From assembly GCA_002419365.1 (NCBI GenBank), contig DIGA01000117.1:6573-70572 (forward strand): a stretch of 64,000 nucleotides of DNA, read 5' to 3'. The DNA is from Mageeibacillus sp. UBA5734. GTDB taxonomy: Bacteria; Bacillota; Clostridia; Saccharofermentanales; UBA5734. The position numbers were made by a program, and so were the translations under genes. Positions 7,283-16,368 of the stretch are shown here, one piece after another. The notes beneath the pieces were generated by a model. That model worked only from the letters and a program-made list of their open reading frames with translations. It did not search any database and had not been told where the DNA came from. The stretch's first letter is position 1, and each line of letters starts with the position of its first letter.

Positions 7283-7597
7283 CTACTGCAGTTGGAATGG
7301 TTTCGCAGAATCTTCTGCGCGCTGTGGATCGTTGAAAATGTAGGAAAAATCTTCTTGCGGATCGATCATGCAGATGGCCGATTTAAAGACAATACGCTGA
7401 TGACCGTTGGTTCGCAAGATGATGCTATGATGGTCAAATCCAATGATGTGTCCGTATTTGATGCTTTGGTCGACAAAATGAATGGCAACTGGCACACGTT
7501 CACGCCGGCATTGATTGAGAAATGCATCCTGGAGTTTAAGATCAAAGCCATGTCTTTCGTGGTTTAACCGGTTCGTAGTTGACGCATTTGAATTCAT
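7283..7597 (-). CDS. hfq: RNA chaperone Hfq, divergent
   Basis: Sm-like hexameric RNA-binding protein that helps small RNAs pair with mRNAs. The 104-residue chain carries the Sm1 signature (LQDAFLNQCRRERVPVAIHF, about residues 22-41), GHIIGFDHHSIIL and an Sm2-like RIVFKSAICMID. The usual Y/F-K-H of the proximal U-binding pocket reads F-K-S, so the conserved His is lost, while the Gln of LQD is kept. N- and C-terminal extensions of about 20 residues flank the core. AAAGGAGG lies about 7 bases before the ATG, and a small hairpin (TTCTTG-TTT-CAAGAA on the plus strand) sits just upstream of it. The position downstream of miaA is the classic miaA-hfq order and supports the call. Confidence 0.88.
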   Translation of the reverse strand: MNSNASTTNRLNHERHGFDLKLQDAFLNQCRRERVPVAIHFVDQSIKYGHIIGFDHHSIILRTNGHQRIVFKSAICMIDPQEDFSYIFNDPQRAEDSAKPFQLQ

Positions 7598-7697
7598 GGT
7601 GCGCCCTCCTTTCTTGTTTCAAGAAGAGCGTACTACAATCTTCATCTGATGAACATGAACTGATTCAGAAATTTCGCGACAATGCGGCTGTTTTTGT

Positions 7698-8645
7698 TTA
7701 GATTTTTGCCTGCTGTTTCATCGATTCAATCATGACCCTTGCTGCTTGTTCGGGACTCAGGTCCTGTAGCCAATGGACTTCTTCCATGTTGCGGAACCAG
7801 GTGAGTTGGCGTTTGGCATAGCGTCGGGTGGCCTGAGCAATTTCAGAGATGGCTTCCTGGAGCGTTTTCTGACCCTGTAAATAGGCGATGATCTCTTTGT
7901 AGCCAATGGCTTGCCAGGCGGTCGGCAGCTGTAGGCCAGCAGTCGTGGCGAGCAGTTGTCTGACTTCATCCACCAGACCGCTATCGACCATCCACTGGAC
8001 GCGCTGGTTGATTTTATCATACAAAACCTCTCGCTGATGCGTCAGGCAATAGACAATAAAATTAAAATCCGGACCCTTGAGGCGGGATTGTGCCAGGTGT
8101 TCTGTTTTTGGTTTTCCTGTCTGGTGGAAGATTTCCAGGGCCCTGATGATCCGCTTCTGATCCTGTGGCTTGATGGCCTGGGATGCTGCAGGATCGACGC
8201 GGCTTAGTTCCAGGTACAAAGATTCGAGTCCCTCTTCCCTCGCCCGCTGGTTCAATGACTCGCGCAAGTGCAGGTCTACCGGGATGTCGACATAGTCGAT
8301 GCCTTGGGTGAGCGCACTGATGTACTGGCCGGTTCCGCCACAGACAATCGCCAGTTTACCGCGGGACTGGATGTCCCGGATCGCTGCTGTCGCCAATTCT
8401 TTGAACTTCGCGACACTGAAGGAGTCCCCGGGTTCGCAGCAGTCAATCAGGTGATGGCGAACCAAAGCCTGTTCCTCAGGTGTGACTTTGGCTGTTCCGA
8501 TGTCCATGCCACGGTACAATTGCATCGAATCTGCAGACACGATTTCACCATGAAGCTCAAGAGCGACCTGAATGGCCGTGCTCGATTTGCCTGATGCTGT
8601 AGGGCCGCAGATGACCAGCACAGTGGGAGATTCGAGCTCAATCAT
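7698..8645 (-). CDS. miaA: tRNA dimethylallyltransferase
   Basis: Adds the isopentenyl group to A37 of tRNAs that read UNN codons. The 315 residues hold the P-loop GPTASGKS (near residue 12), DSMQLYRGMDIGTAK (near 38-52), GGTGQY, and the C-terminal RRYAKRQLTWFRN motif. The ATG at 8645 is one base after the mutL stop (TGA-G-ATG) with AAAGGATCG inside the mutL end; in-frame upstream starts lie within mutL and are unlikely. MiaB, which thiomethylates the same base, is encoded three genes upstream in the same string. About 100 bp separate it from hfq. Confidence 0.95.
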   Translation of the reverse strand: MIELESPTVLVICGPTASGKSSTAIQVALELHGEIVSADSMQLYRGMDIGTAKVTPEEQALVRHHLIDCCEPGDSFSVAKFKELATAAIRDIQSRGKLAIVCGGTGQYISALTQGIDYVDIPVDLHLRESLNQRAREEGLESLYLELSRVDPAASQAIKPQDQKRIIRALEIFHQTGKPKTEHLAQSRLKGPDFNFIVYCLTHQREVLYDKINQRVQWMVDSGLVDEVRQLLATTAGLQLPTAWQAIGYKEIIAYLQGQKTLQEAISEIAQATRRYAKRQLTWFRNMEEVHWLQDLSPEQAARVMIESMKQQAKI

Positions 8646-8646
8646 C

Positions 8647-10512
8647 TCAGACGATCCTTTTGAACTGCTTTTCCAGCTCATAACGGCTGATCCGGATGAT
8701 GACCGGACGGCCGTGAGGACAATGGTACGGATCCTCCAGTTCACCCAGATCTGACAAAAGCTGTTCCATTTCACGGACATCCAGCTTGTCATGCGCCTTG
8801 ATGGCAGCTTTGCAGGCCATGGAGTAATACAGCTCATCGATTTGTTCTTCCGAGCGCAATTTGTCCGACATCAGGGTGTCGAGGAGTACACGGATCGCAG
8901 CCTGTGGCCTGAGGACAAAACGGCCACTGTCAGGCAGGCTGCGCAGGAGAATGGACTGGTTGCCAAACGCTTCGAATTCAAAGCCCAGCTGCAGGAGGTT
9001 TTCCTGCTCAGCCAGAAGGATCGCCTGTTCCCTGGCCGATACTTCGATGGTCTGGGGAATCAGCAACGGCTGGACGGCTGCCGGACCCCGGGCCCGGTGG
9101 CGAGCGACCAGCTGCTCAAACAAAATCCGTTCATGAGCAGCATGCTGGTCCAGGAGCAACAGATCCTGCTCATGCTCCAGAACCAGATAGGTGGCAAATA
9201 GCTGGCCGATCAGGCGCGCCGAATGCAGGCTGGAGATCGACTTGGGCCGGGAGATTGTCGAGGGTTCCGGCTGGCTCTGTTCCAATTGGTGATCTGTTTT
9301 TTCCTGCATGGTTTGAGCGACAACCTGGTCCGGCAAGTCTGACCTGGCAGGTGCATCCTGAATGACGACACCAGACAGATCTGGTCCAGCCGCAACTGGA
9401 TCTGTCGCATAGCCTGCAGCAGCCGAGGCTGGTTCGTTGACCGGTCGTGGCAAGGACATCTGGACCGGAGCTGGTGCAGGGGCGTGGACAGCACCAGAAA
9501 AGGGCGTGCTTTCGACAATGGCACCACCCGACTGCAGGGCGTTCTGGATGCCATGGTAGACGGCCCGGAAGACTGCTTGTTCATCCCAGAAACGGACTTC
9601 CATTTTCTGGGGATGGACGTTGACATCGACCAGTGGGGTGGGCAGATCGATTTTCAGGACTGCCAGGGGGTGTTTGCGCTTCATCAGGTGTGTGGCATAG
9701 GCTTCGTCGATGGCGGCACTGACTGCGCGTGATTTGACCAACCGGCCATTGACATAGATGCATTGCTGGTTTCTGCTGTTGCGGGCTGCTTCAGGGGTGC
9801 CAATATACCCTGAAATTTGGACCGGAGCCATTGTGTAGTCCAGTTGATGGATCGAACTGGCAGCTTCTTTGCCAAAAACTGCAAAAATGGCGCTGCGCAG
9901 GTCATTGTTGCCCGGCGTATGGAGCAATTCATTGCCTTGGCTAACGAGCCGAAACGACACATCTGGCCGGGCCAGGGCGATCCGTTCCAGGACATCAGCC
10001 ACTGCTGCCGCTTCTGAACTGTCTTTCTTCAAGAATTTAAAACGGGCCGGGGTGTTGAAAAAGAGATTTTCGATGACCAGGGTTGTTCCTTCCGGGCAAC
10101 CTGCCGGTCGTAGAGCGACCAACTCCCCTGCCGTGATTTCGACCGCTGTTCCACTGGCCTGGCCGATAGGACGCGTTTCGAGCCGGACTTTGGCCACAGC
10201 AGCGATGCTGGCCAGGGCTTCTCCACGAAAACCCATGGTGGAAAGTTGTTCAAGGTCATCGATCGAGCGGATCTTGCTGGTGGCATGACGGCCAAATGCC
10301 AGCTGGGCATCGGTTTCATCCATGCCGCAGCCATTGTCAGTCACCCGGATGGAGCTGATTCCACCTTGGCGAATCTCGACATGGATCACCGAAGCGCCCG
10401 CATCGAGGGCATTTTCGACCAGCTCCTTGACCACGGAGGCAGGGCGTTCGACCACCTCACCGGCGGCGATGCTGTTGGCAGTCTGGGTATCCAGGACCGT
10501 GATGACACTCAT
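8647..10512 (-). CDS. mutL: DNA mismatch repair protein MutL (with endonuclease motif)
   Basis: Links mismatch-bound MutS to strand removal. The N-terminal GHKL ATPase shows ENALDAG (residues 33-39), DNGCGMD and GFRGEAL. A Pro/Ala/Gln-rich linker covers about 340-430. The C-terminal domain has the endonuclease metal site DQHAAHERILFE (near residue 457), ACKAAIKAHDKL and CPHGRP. These motifs mark the nicking MutL found in bacteria without MutH, so this protein is predicted to cut DNA itself. The 621 residues are normal. Its start overlaps the mutS stop (ATGA). Confidence 0.96.
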   Translation of the reverse strand: MSVITVLDTQTANSIAAGEVVERPASVVKELVENALDAGASVIHVEIRQGGISSIRVTDNGCGMDETDAQLAFGRHATSKIRSIDDLEQLSTMGFRGEALASIAAVAKVRLETRPIGQASGTAVEITAGELVALRPAGCPEGTTLVIENLFFNTPARFKFLKKDSSEAAAVADVLERIALARPDVSFRLVSQGNELLHTPGNNDLRSAIFAVFGKEAASSIHQLDYTMAPVQISGYIGTPEAARNSRNQQCIYVNGRLVKSRAVSAAIDEAYATHLMKRKHPLAVLKIDLPTPLVDVNVHPQKMEVRFWDEQAVFRAVYHGIQNALQSGGAIVESTPFSGAVHAPAPAPVQMSLPRPVNEPASAAAGYATDPVAAGPDLSGVVIQDAPARSDLPDQVVAQTMQEKTDHQLEQSQPEPSTISRPKSISSLHSARLIGQLFATYLVLEHEQDLLLLDQHAAHERILFEQLVARHRARGPAAVQPLLIPQTIEVSAREQAILLAEQENLLQLGFEFEAFGNQSILLRSLPDSGRFVLRPQAAIRVLLDTLMSDKLRSEEQIDELYYSMACKAAIKAHDKLDVREMEQLLSDLGELEDPYHCPHGRPVIIRISRYELEKQFKRIV

Positions 10513-13163
10513 CGACTCTTCCCTCCGCTGGCTTTGGCTTTCTGCTGCAAGTCATAGAGCGTGTTCAAGGCATCCAGCGGGGTCATCTGGCTGATATCAA
10601 GCTGGCGCAGCACAGCGAGTAACTCACCGGCACCCTGACCGGCCATCGCTGAGGCAAACAAATCAATCTGGCCATCCATGGGCTTGGCATATCGCCGGAC
10701 TTTCCCCTTCGTTCGGGCGTCGTTTTCGGTTTCAAGCTGGACCAGCAGTTCCCTGGCCCGCCTGACAACAGGGTCAGGCACCCCGGCAATGCGGGCAACC
10801 TCGATGCCATAGCTGTCATCCGATCCACCTTCGCGGATCTGGTGCAGGAAAATGACCTCGCCTTCTGAATCGTCCACTGCTACATGGCAGTTGAACACAC
10901 CCGGCATGCTCTGGGCCAGATCGGTCAATTCATGGTAATGCGTGGCAAACAAGGTCCGGCAGCCAAGAATTGCTGGATCCGAAATGTGTTCAATGACAGA
11001 CCAGGCGATGGACAAACCATCATAGGTACTGGTTCCGCGGCCGATTTCGTCGAGAATCAGCAAACTCCGCGCAGAGGCATGCTCCAGGATGGTCGCGACT
11101 TCACTCATTTCCACCATGAAGGTCGACTGGCCACCACCCAGGTCATCCGAGGCGCCAACCCTTGTGAAGACTCGGTCGACCAGGCCGATCCGGGCCGACT
11201 GGGCCGGGACAAAACTGCCAATCTGGGCCAGAAGGACGATCTGGGCTACCTGGCGCATGTAGGTTGACTTACCGGCCATGTTCGGTCCGGTCAAAATCAT
11301 CAGGCGGCGGTCGTTCAGGTTCAGTACGGTATCATTGGGGACAAACTGGCTGTCACCAAGCATTTTTTCGACCACAGGATGGCGACCACCGCTGATCAGC
11401 AGCTGGTCGGACAGATCGACCTCGGGCCGGCAATAGTGCTGGCGATCTGCCAGTTCAGCCAGCCCGGCCAGACAATCGATGGCGGACAAGGTTTTGGCAG
11501 TCTGCTGCAGCCGCGGCAGATGCAGCAAGACCTGGTCCCGGATTTCACAAAACAGTTCGTATTCCAGAGCAGTCGATTTTTGCTCCGCGCCCAGGACCGT
11601 GTCTTCCATTTCCTTGAGCTCGCTGGTGATGTAGCGCTCCCCGTTGGCCAAAGTTTGTTTGCGGATGTAGTCATCTGGTACCTGGCTCAGGTTGGATTTG
11701 GTTACATCCAGGTAAAAGCCAAACACTTTGTTGTAACCGACCTTGAGGCTGCGGATCCCCGTGCGCTCGCGCTCGCGATTCTCCAGGTCGATGATCCATT
11801 GCTTGCCATCGCGGGCGGCCGCGCGCAGTTCGTCCACCTGCTCGCGGAAGCCTTCCTTGATCAGCTGGCCTTCCTTGAGGCTCAAGGGTGGCTCGTCATG
11901 GATCGCTGCTGTCAGCAAGGCTTCGATATCAGCCATGGGATCGAGCTTTTCTGTCCAGGAACGGATCGACAGGCTGTCAAGTTCCGAAAGACTCGCCACC
12001 AGGCCAGGCAGTTTGGCCAGGGATCGGCGCAAGGCAACCAAGTCGCGGGCATGGGCCGTTTTGAGCGCCAGTTTGCTGCACAGACGTTCCAAGTCGTGCA
12101 GGCCGTGCAGACGCTCCCGGATTTCCTGCCGCACCAGATAGGCAGCTTTGAAATCAGCTACGGCATCTTGGCGTGCTTTGATGTCATGGAGACTTAAGAG
12201 CGGTTGTTCAACCCAGCGACGCAACAGGCGAGATCCCATGCTGGTCATGGTCCGGTCGATCGCCCACAGGAGGCTGCCTTTGCGTTGTTTGTCACGCAAG
12301 GTCTCAGTCAGTTCCAAGTTGCGCCGGGCATTGGCGTCCAGGGTCATGAAATCGGCGGTCTGATAGGGTTCGATCCGGGCAATGTGGCCAGGGGCCTGGT
12401 GCTGGGTTTCCTTGAGGTAATGGATCAGGACAGCTGAAGCCCTGGCCCAGAGCGCATGTTCATCTGCCTGGGGCAGGATTTCGTGCATGAATTCGGGCAG
12501 AAACTCATTATCAGGACGACAGGACATCGTTACGCCAGAACGAATAATGGATTGGATTGAAGCCGCAGTTTCCGTAAAAAGACTGTTGTGGACAATTTCA
12601 GCTGGGTTCAACCGAGCCAGTTCATCAGCCAGCTTGGCTGTGGTTTGGCCGACGACCAGCTGGGTGGTTTCAAACAAGCCCGTTGATAAGTCACAGGCTG
12701 CCAGACCGAAATACTGGTTGAGCTGATAGACAGCGACGATGTAATTGTTGCGTTTTTCATCCAGTGCGGATGGCTCGAGAACAGTTCCGGGTGTGACCAC
12801 CCGGATGACTTCCCGTCGTACGATCCCTTTGGCCAGGGCCGGGTCTTCCACTTGTTCGCAGATCGCCACTTTATAACCCCGGCTGACCAAACGGTTGATG
12901 TAGTTTTCTGCCGCATGGTAGGGCACGCCACACATCGGAGCTCGCTCACTCTGGCCACAATCCCGCCCGGTCAAGGCCAGCTCCAGTTCACGGGCTGCTG
13001 TCACAGCGTCGTCGAAGAACAGCTCGTAAAAATCACCCAGACGGAAAAACAACAGGCAATCTGGCCAGGCTTGTTTCTGGTCGAGATACTGCTGCATCAT
13101 CGGTGTGATGCGTGTCAGATCAATGTCGGCGTAGGTCAACCCCACGGTATCAAGCACTCCCAT
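10509..13163 (-). CDS. mutS: DNA mismatch repair protein MutS
   Basis: Recognises mismatches and small loops. Of the 884 residues, the N-terminal mismatch-binding domain has LGDFYELFFDDA (near residue 42; the Phe-Tyr-Glu wedge). The ABC ATPase has GPNMAGKSTYMRQ (near 625), LILDEIGRGTSTYDG and THYHEL. A C-terminal helix-turn-helix (QMTPLDALNTLYDLQ) ends the protein. The start is not certain: ATG at 13163 has AAGGA only 2 bases away and overlaps miaB by 28 nt, GTG at 13157 has better spacing, and TTG at 13139 overlaps the miaB stop as TTGA. All retain the full N-terminal domain. It lies between miaB and mutL. Confidence 0.96.
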   Translation of the reverse strand: MGVLDTVGLTYADIDLTRITPMMQQYLDQKQAWPDCLLFFRLGDFYELFFDDAVTAARELELALTGRDCGQSERAPMCGVPYHAAENYINRLVSRGYKVAICEQVEDPALAKGIVRREVIRVVTPGTVLEPSALDEKRNNYIVAVYQLNQYFGLAACDLSTGLFETTQLVVGQTTAKLADELARLNPAEIVHNSLFTETAASIQSIIRSGVTMSCRPDNEFLPEFMHEILPQADEHALWARASAVLIHYLKETQHQAPGHIARIEPYQTADFMTLDANARRNLELTETLRDKQRKGSLLWAIDRTMTSMGSRLLRRWVEQPLLSLHDIKARQDAVADFKAAYLVRQEIRERLHGLHDLERLCSKLALKTAHARDLVALRRSLAKLPGLVASLSELDSLSIRSWTEKLDPMADIEALLTAAIHDEPPLSLKEGQLIKEGFREQVDELRAAARDGKQWIIDLENRERERTGIRSLKVGYNKVFGFYLDVTKSNLSQVPDDYIRKQTLANGERYITSELKEMEDTVLGAEQKSTALEYELFCEIRDQVLLHLPRLQQTAKTLSAIDCLAGLAELADRQHYCRPEVDLSDQLLISGGRHPVVEKMLGDSQFVPNDTVLNLNDRRLMILTGPNMAGKSTYMRQVAQIVLLAQIGSFVPAQSARIGLVDRVFTRVGASDDLGGGQSTFMVEMSEVATILEHASARSLLILDEIGRGTSTYDGLSIAWSVIEHISDPAILGCRTLFATHYHELTDLAQSMPGVFNCHVAVDDSEGEVIFLHQIREGGSDDSYGIEVARIAGVPDPVVRRARELLVQLETENDARTKGKVRRYAKPMDGQIDLFASAMAGQGAGELLAVLRQLDISQMTPLDALNTLYDLQQKAKASGGKSR

Positions 13164-14635
13164 TGTCCTTCGAGGGAGAAGGTCTTGGCCCGCGTGATCC
13201 GCACCTGGCCAATCTGGCCTTCCAGGCGAGCTGGATCAACCGAGCCATCCGGATGGCAGAGTCCAGCCGGAAAGGGATAGTCGTCCGGCAACCGGAAATT
13301 AACCAGGCGATTGTGGGCGGTACGGCCACTGAAGACCAATGGATCATTCTCACTGCGTCCTTCGATCAGGATCTCCTGAAGCTCACCTTCCACAGCCTGG
13401 TTACTGGCCAGGCTGTGCTCATTCTGCAGCGCGGTCAGGCGGGAAAACCGGTCGCGCAGGGTCTTGTCATCGATCTGTTCCGGATAATCTGCAGCCGGCG
13501 TCCCCGTTCGCCGACTGTACTGGAACGTAAAAGCGGCATCAAACCGGACCAGTTCCATGGTTTTGAGCGTCTGGACGAAGTCTTCTTCAGTTTCGCCAGG
13601 AAATCCGACGATCAAGTCGGTCGAAATCGTCAGGCCGGGGCGAAGGGATCTGGCTTTCTGGGCGATTGCGATAAAATCAGCCTGAGTATAATGCCGGTTC
13701 ATGGCGCGAAGGATCCGGTCACTGCCTGATTGCAGGGGCAAATGGATGTGTGGTTCGATCGCAGGATAAAGGGCGATCGTGTCCAGGAGCTTGGACGATA
13801 AATCTTTCGGGTGCGAAGTCATGAAACGGATCCGGTAGATGCCCGGGATCTGAGCGACTTGTGCCAGAAGATCGGAAAAATCGGGTTGTCCGGGATCTTT
13901 TATTTGCAGGTCCAGTCCATAGGAATTGACATTCTGGCCCAGGAGCATGATTTCCTTGTAGCCTTCCGTCACCAGGTCCCTGATTTCCAAAAGGATGTCA
14001 GGCATCAGCCGGCTGCGTTCCCGGCCCCGGGTGTAGGGGACAATGCAATAGGTGCAGAAATTGTTGCAGCCGTGCATGATTGTGACCAATGCCCGGTGTT
14101 TTCTGGCCCGATGGATGGGCAGGCCCTCGACCAGTGTGTCATCTTCTCCTACTTCATAGACGCGGCGCGTGTCGGTCAGGCGATGATACAACAACTCCGG
14201 CAGGCGGTAGATGTCCTGGGGGCCGAAAACGAGGTCGACAAAAGGATAGCTCTGGCGAATCTTGGCCACCGCTTCTCCTTGCGTCATCAGGCACCCTGCC
14301 AGACCAATGATCAGGTCTGGTCGATCGCGCCGGATGTTCTTGACGATACCAAGATGGCCGAAAAAGCGGTCGTCGGCATTTTCGCGCACACTACAGGTGT
14401 TCAGCAGGATCAGGTCTGCCTCCCGCGGTGTGGCAACCGCCTGGTAGCCCATTTCATCCAGCAGGCCAGCCATGCGTTCGCTGTCGTTTTCATTCTGCTG
14501 GCAGCCAAAGGTGATGATGTGATATCCCAGAGTCCGGTTCAAAAGCTGGGCCCGTTCCTGGCAGGCCTTTTGCACCCAGCGGCTGTACTGGGCTTGCTGT
14601 TTCAATTCTTGCTCGGTGATGGTTCGGATTGACAA
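13136..14635 (-). CDS. miaB: tRNA-2-methylthio-N6-dimethylallyladenosine synthase MiaB
   Basis: Radical-SAM methylthiotransferase that converts i6A37 to ms2i6A37 in tRNA. The N-terminal UPF0004 domain carries cysteines in TFGCQQNENDSE (near residue 45), NTCSVRENA and GLAGCLMT for the auxiliary cluster. The radical-SAM triad is in HGCNNFCTYCIVPYTRG. A C-terminal TRAM domain follows. The length of 499 residues includes about 36 extra N-terminal residues, typical of Clostridia. It acts on the product of MiaA, encoded in the same string. Fourteen bases separate it from the upstream DAHP synthase gene. Confidence 0.95.
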   Translation of the reverse strand: MSIRTITEQELKQQAQYSRWVQKACQERAQLLNRTLGYHIITFGCQQNENDSERMAGLLDEMGYQAVATPREADLILLNTCSVRENADDRFFGHLGIVKNIRRDRPDLIIGLAGCLMTQGEAVAKIRQSYPFVDLVFGPQDIYRLPELLYHRLTDTRRVYEVGEDDTLVEGLPIHRARKHRALVTIMHGCNNFCTYCIVPYTRGRERSRLMPDILLEIRDLVTEGYKEIMLLGQNVNSYGLDLQIKDPGQPDFSDLLAQVAQIPGIYRIRFMTSHPKDLSSKLLDTIALYPAIEPHIHLPLQSGSDRILRAMNRHYTQADFIAIAQKARSLRPGLTISTDLIVGFPGETEEDFVQTLKTMELVRFDAAFTFQYSRRTGTPAADYPEQIDDKTLRDRFSRLTALQNEHSLASNQAVEGELQEILIEGRSENDPLVFSGRTAHNRLVNFRLPDDYPFPAGLCHPDGSVDPARLEGQIGQVRITRAKTFSLEGQWECLIPWG

Positions 14636-14649
14636 TGCTGTATACCTCT

Positions 14650-15678
14650 TCAGGCCAAATCGGCGATGGTCAGGACCAGTTCACGTGAATCTTGCCAACC
14701 CAGGCAAGGATCGGTGATGGACTTGCCGAATACGCCGCCGCCGATGGACTGGCTGCCTTCTTCGATGTAGCTTTCGATCATCAGGCCTTTGACCAGGCTT
14801 CTGATTTCGGGTGACAGGCGTCTGCTGTGCAACACTTCTTTGGCGATGCGGGGCTGTTCTTTGAAGCGTTTGTTGGAATTGGAGTGGTTGGTGTCGATCA
14901 AACAGGCTGGATTGGCCAGTTCACGCTGGCTGTACATCTTCGCCAGCATCTGGAGATCTTCATAATGGTAGTTGGGGATCGAGCGGCCGGAATGGTCGAC
15001 GGCACCGCGCAGGATGGCATGGGCCAGGGGATTGCCGCTGGTGCGGACCTGGTAGCCCTGGTAGGCAAAGACATGCCCATGCTGGGCGGCGTAGATCCCA
15101 TTGAGCATGACGCTCAAGTCACCACTGGTCGGGTTTTTCATGCCGGCAGGCATATCGATGCCGCTGACCGTCAGGCGGTGCTGCTGGTTTTCGACCGACC
15201 GGGCACCAATGGCTACATAAGACAACAGGTCAGCCAGGTAGGTATGGTTTTCCGGGTAGAGCATTTCATCTGCTGCCGACAGGCCCGTCTGCTCGATCGC
15301 GTGCAAATGCAGGCGGCGCAGGGCAATCAGGCCACCCACCATGTCGGGCTCGCGTTCCGGGTCTGGCTGGTGGGAAATGCCTTTATAACCCTCTCCTGTT
15401 GTGCGCGGTTTGTTGGTGTAGATGCGCGGCACGAGCACGAGACGGTCGGCAACCTCCTCTTGCAACACGGACAAGCGGTGGCAATATTCCAGAACGGGTT
15501 CTTCGGAATCTGCCGAGCAAGGACCGATGATCAACAGGAATTTGTCTGACTGGCCGGTCAGGATGTCCTGGATCTCCTGGTCGCGCCGGGCTTTGATCGC
15601 CAGTACGCTTTCCGTGGCAGGGAACTGGCGGATGATTTCTTCGGAACTAGGGATGCGGGTGATGTATTCAAAACCCAT
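14650..15678 (-). CDS. aroF: 3-deoxy-7-phosphoheptulonate synthase, class I
   Basis: Condenses phosphoenolpyruvate and erythrose-4-phosphate, the first step of aromatic amino acid synthesis. The 342 residues include IGPCSADSEEP (near residue 52), PRIYTNKPRTTGEGYKG (near 85), the AIGARSVENQQHR segment and a DTNHSNSNK metal/substrate site. This is the AroFGH-like class I alpha, not the Bacillus chorismate-mutase-fused type. ATG 15678 is preferred to the in-frame ATG at 15702 because AGAGGAG lies 8-9 bases upstream. No other shikimate gene is in the window. Which aromatic amino acid inhibits it cannot be told from sequence. Confidence 0.93.
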   Translation of the reverse strand: MGFEYITRIPSSEEIIRQFPATESVLAIKARRDQEIQDILTGQSDKFLLIIGPCSADSEEPVLEYCHRLSVLQEEVADRLVLVPRIYTNKPRTTGEGYKGISHQPDPEREPDMVGGLIALRRLHLHAIEQTGLSAADEMLYPENHTYLADLLSYVAIGARSVENQQHRLTVSGIDMPAGMKNPTSGDLSVMLNGIYAAQHGHVFAYQGYQVRTSGNPLAHAILRGAVDHSGRSIPNYHYEDLQMLAKMYSQRELANPACLIDTNHSNSNKRFKEQPRIAKEVLHSRRLSPEIRSLVKGLMIESYIEEGSQSIGGGVFGKSITDPCLGWQDSRELVLTIADLA

Positions 15679-15698
15679 GGGTTCTTCTCCTCTTTTCT

Positions 15699-16328
15699 TC
15701 ATGTCGGTTTTACAGCGGCAACATCCGGTATGAAATCATAGACACGGTTCATAAGGTCTTCCCGCTGGATCATTTTATTCAATTCTCTCGGATTGGTATA
15801 GGATAAGATCAGGATATCGGCTTCGCTGTCATCCTGATCCGTACTTTTAATCTTCAGAAACAAAAGGCGCGAATGACTCAGAGACGCATATCCACGGCGG
15901 ATCTTCTCCCGCACCAGGGATAAAAGTCTGGAACTGCCTCCTGACAGCGCTTTGAGGATCTCCCGGTCCGGGAGGGAATGGATCTGGTCCGCTGTCATGA
16001 TCACGATCTTGTCAATCTGGTTGCGGGAGCATTGCCAGAGGTCATGATCGGTTTCAAACCGGATGTAATCCGGAGTGAGGAAAAGATTGACCGGCGTCGG
16101 GATCGGAAACGGCAAGCCGCCCAAGTGGCGGACCCGGCTGGCACTGGTTGCACCAAGTTCGTGGCTTCTCAGAATCATTCGGTGATGATCCTGATGGCGG
16201 CGGAAATTGATGGCAAACAAGGCAATCCCGCTGCCAATGACAAGAGCAGCTGCCTCGGCAGGTGTCAACGAACCTGTCATAGCCAGTAGCAGACTGCTGA
16301 TGATCAAGACCAGGATCAGGCCTGTCAA
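15699..16328 (-). CDS. Unknown membrane protein with two N-terminal helices
   Basis: No family recognised. Residues 3-19 and 24-42 are hydrophobic helices separated by a short PAEAA turn, followed by a soluble part of about 165 residues with many Arg, His and Asp. The segment from about 70 to 112 alternates hydrophobic and polar residues (VNLFLTPDYIRFETDHDLWQ), which could be a PH-like beta domain, but this is only an impression. The start is TTG (16328) with GAGGAAGG about 9 bases upstream. It lies between a pseudouridine synthase and DAHP synthase genes in the long minus-strand string, which gives no functional hint. Confidence 0.7.
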   Translation of the reverse strand: MTGLILVLIISSLLLAMTGSLTPAEAAALVIGSGIALFAINFRRHQDHHRMILRSHELGATSASRVRHLGGLPFPIPTPVNLFLTPDYIRFETDHDLWQCSRNQIDKIVIMTADQIHSLPDREILKALSGGSSRLLSLVREKIRRGYASLSHSRLLFLKIKSTDQDDSEADILILSYTNPRELNKMIQREDLMNRVYDFIPDVAAVKPT

Positions 16329-16368
16329 ATCGGTACACCTTCCTCATCTTTTGGATCAAACGATTGTA

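Noticed and set aside
11379..12197. 272-residue plus-strand open frame opposite mutS
   Set aside because: Shadow of mutS with low-complexity composition and no start signal.
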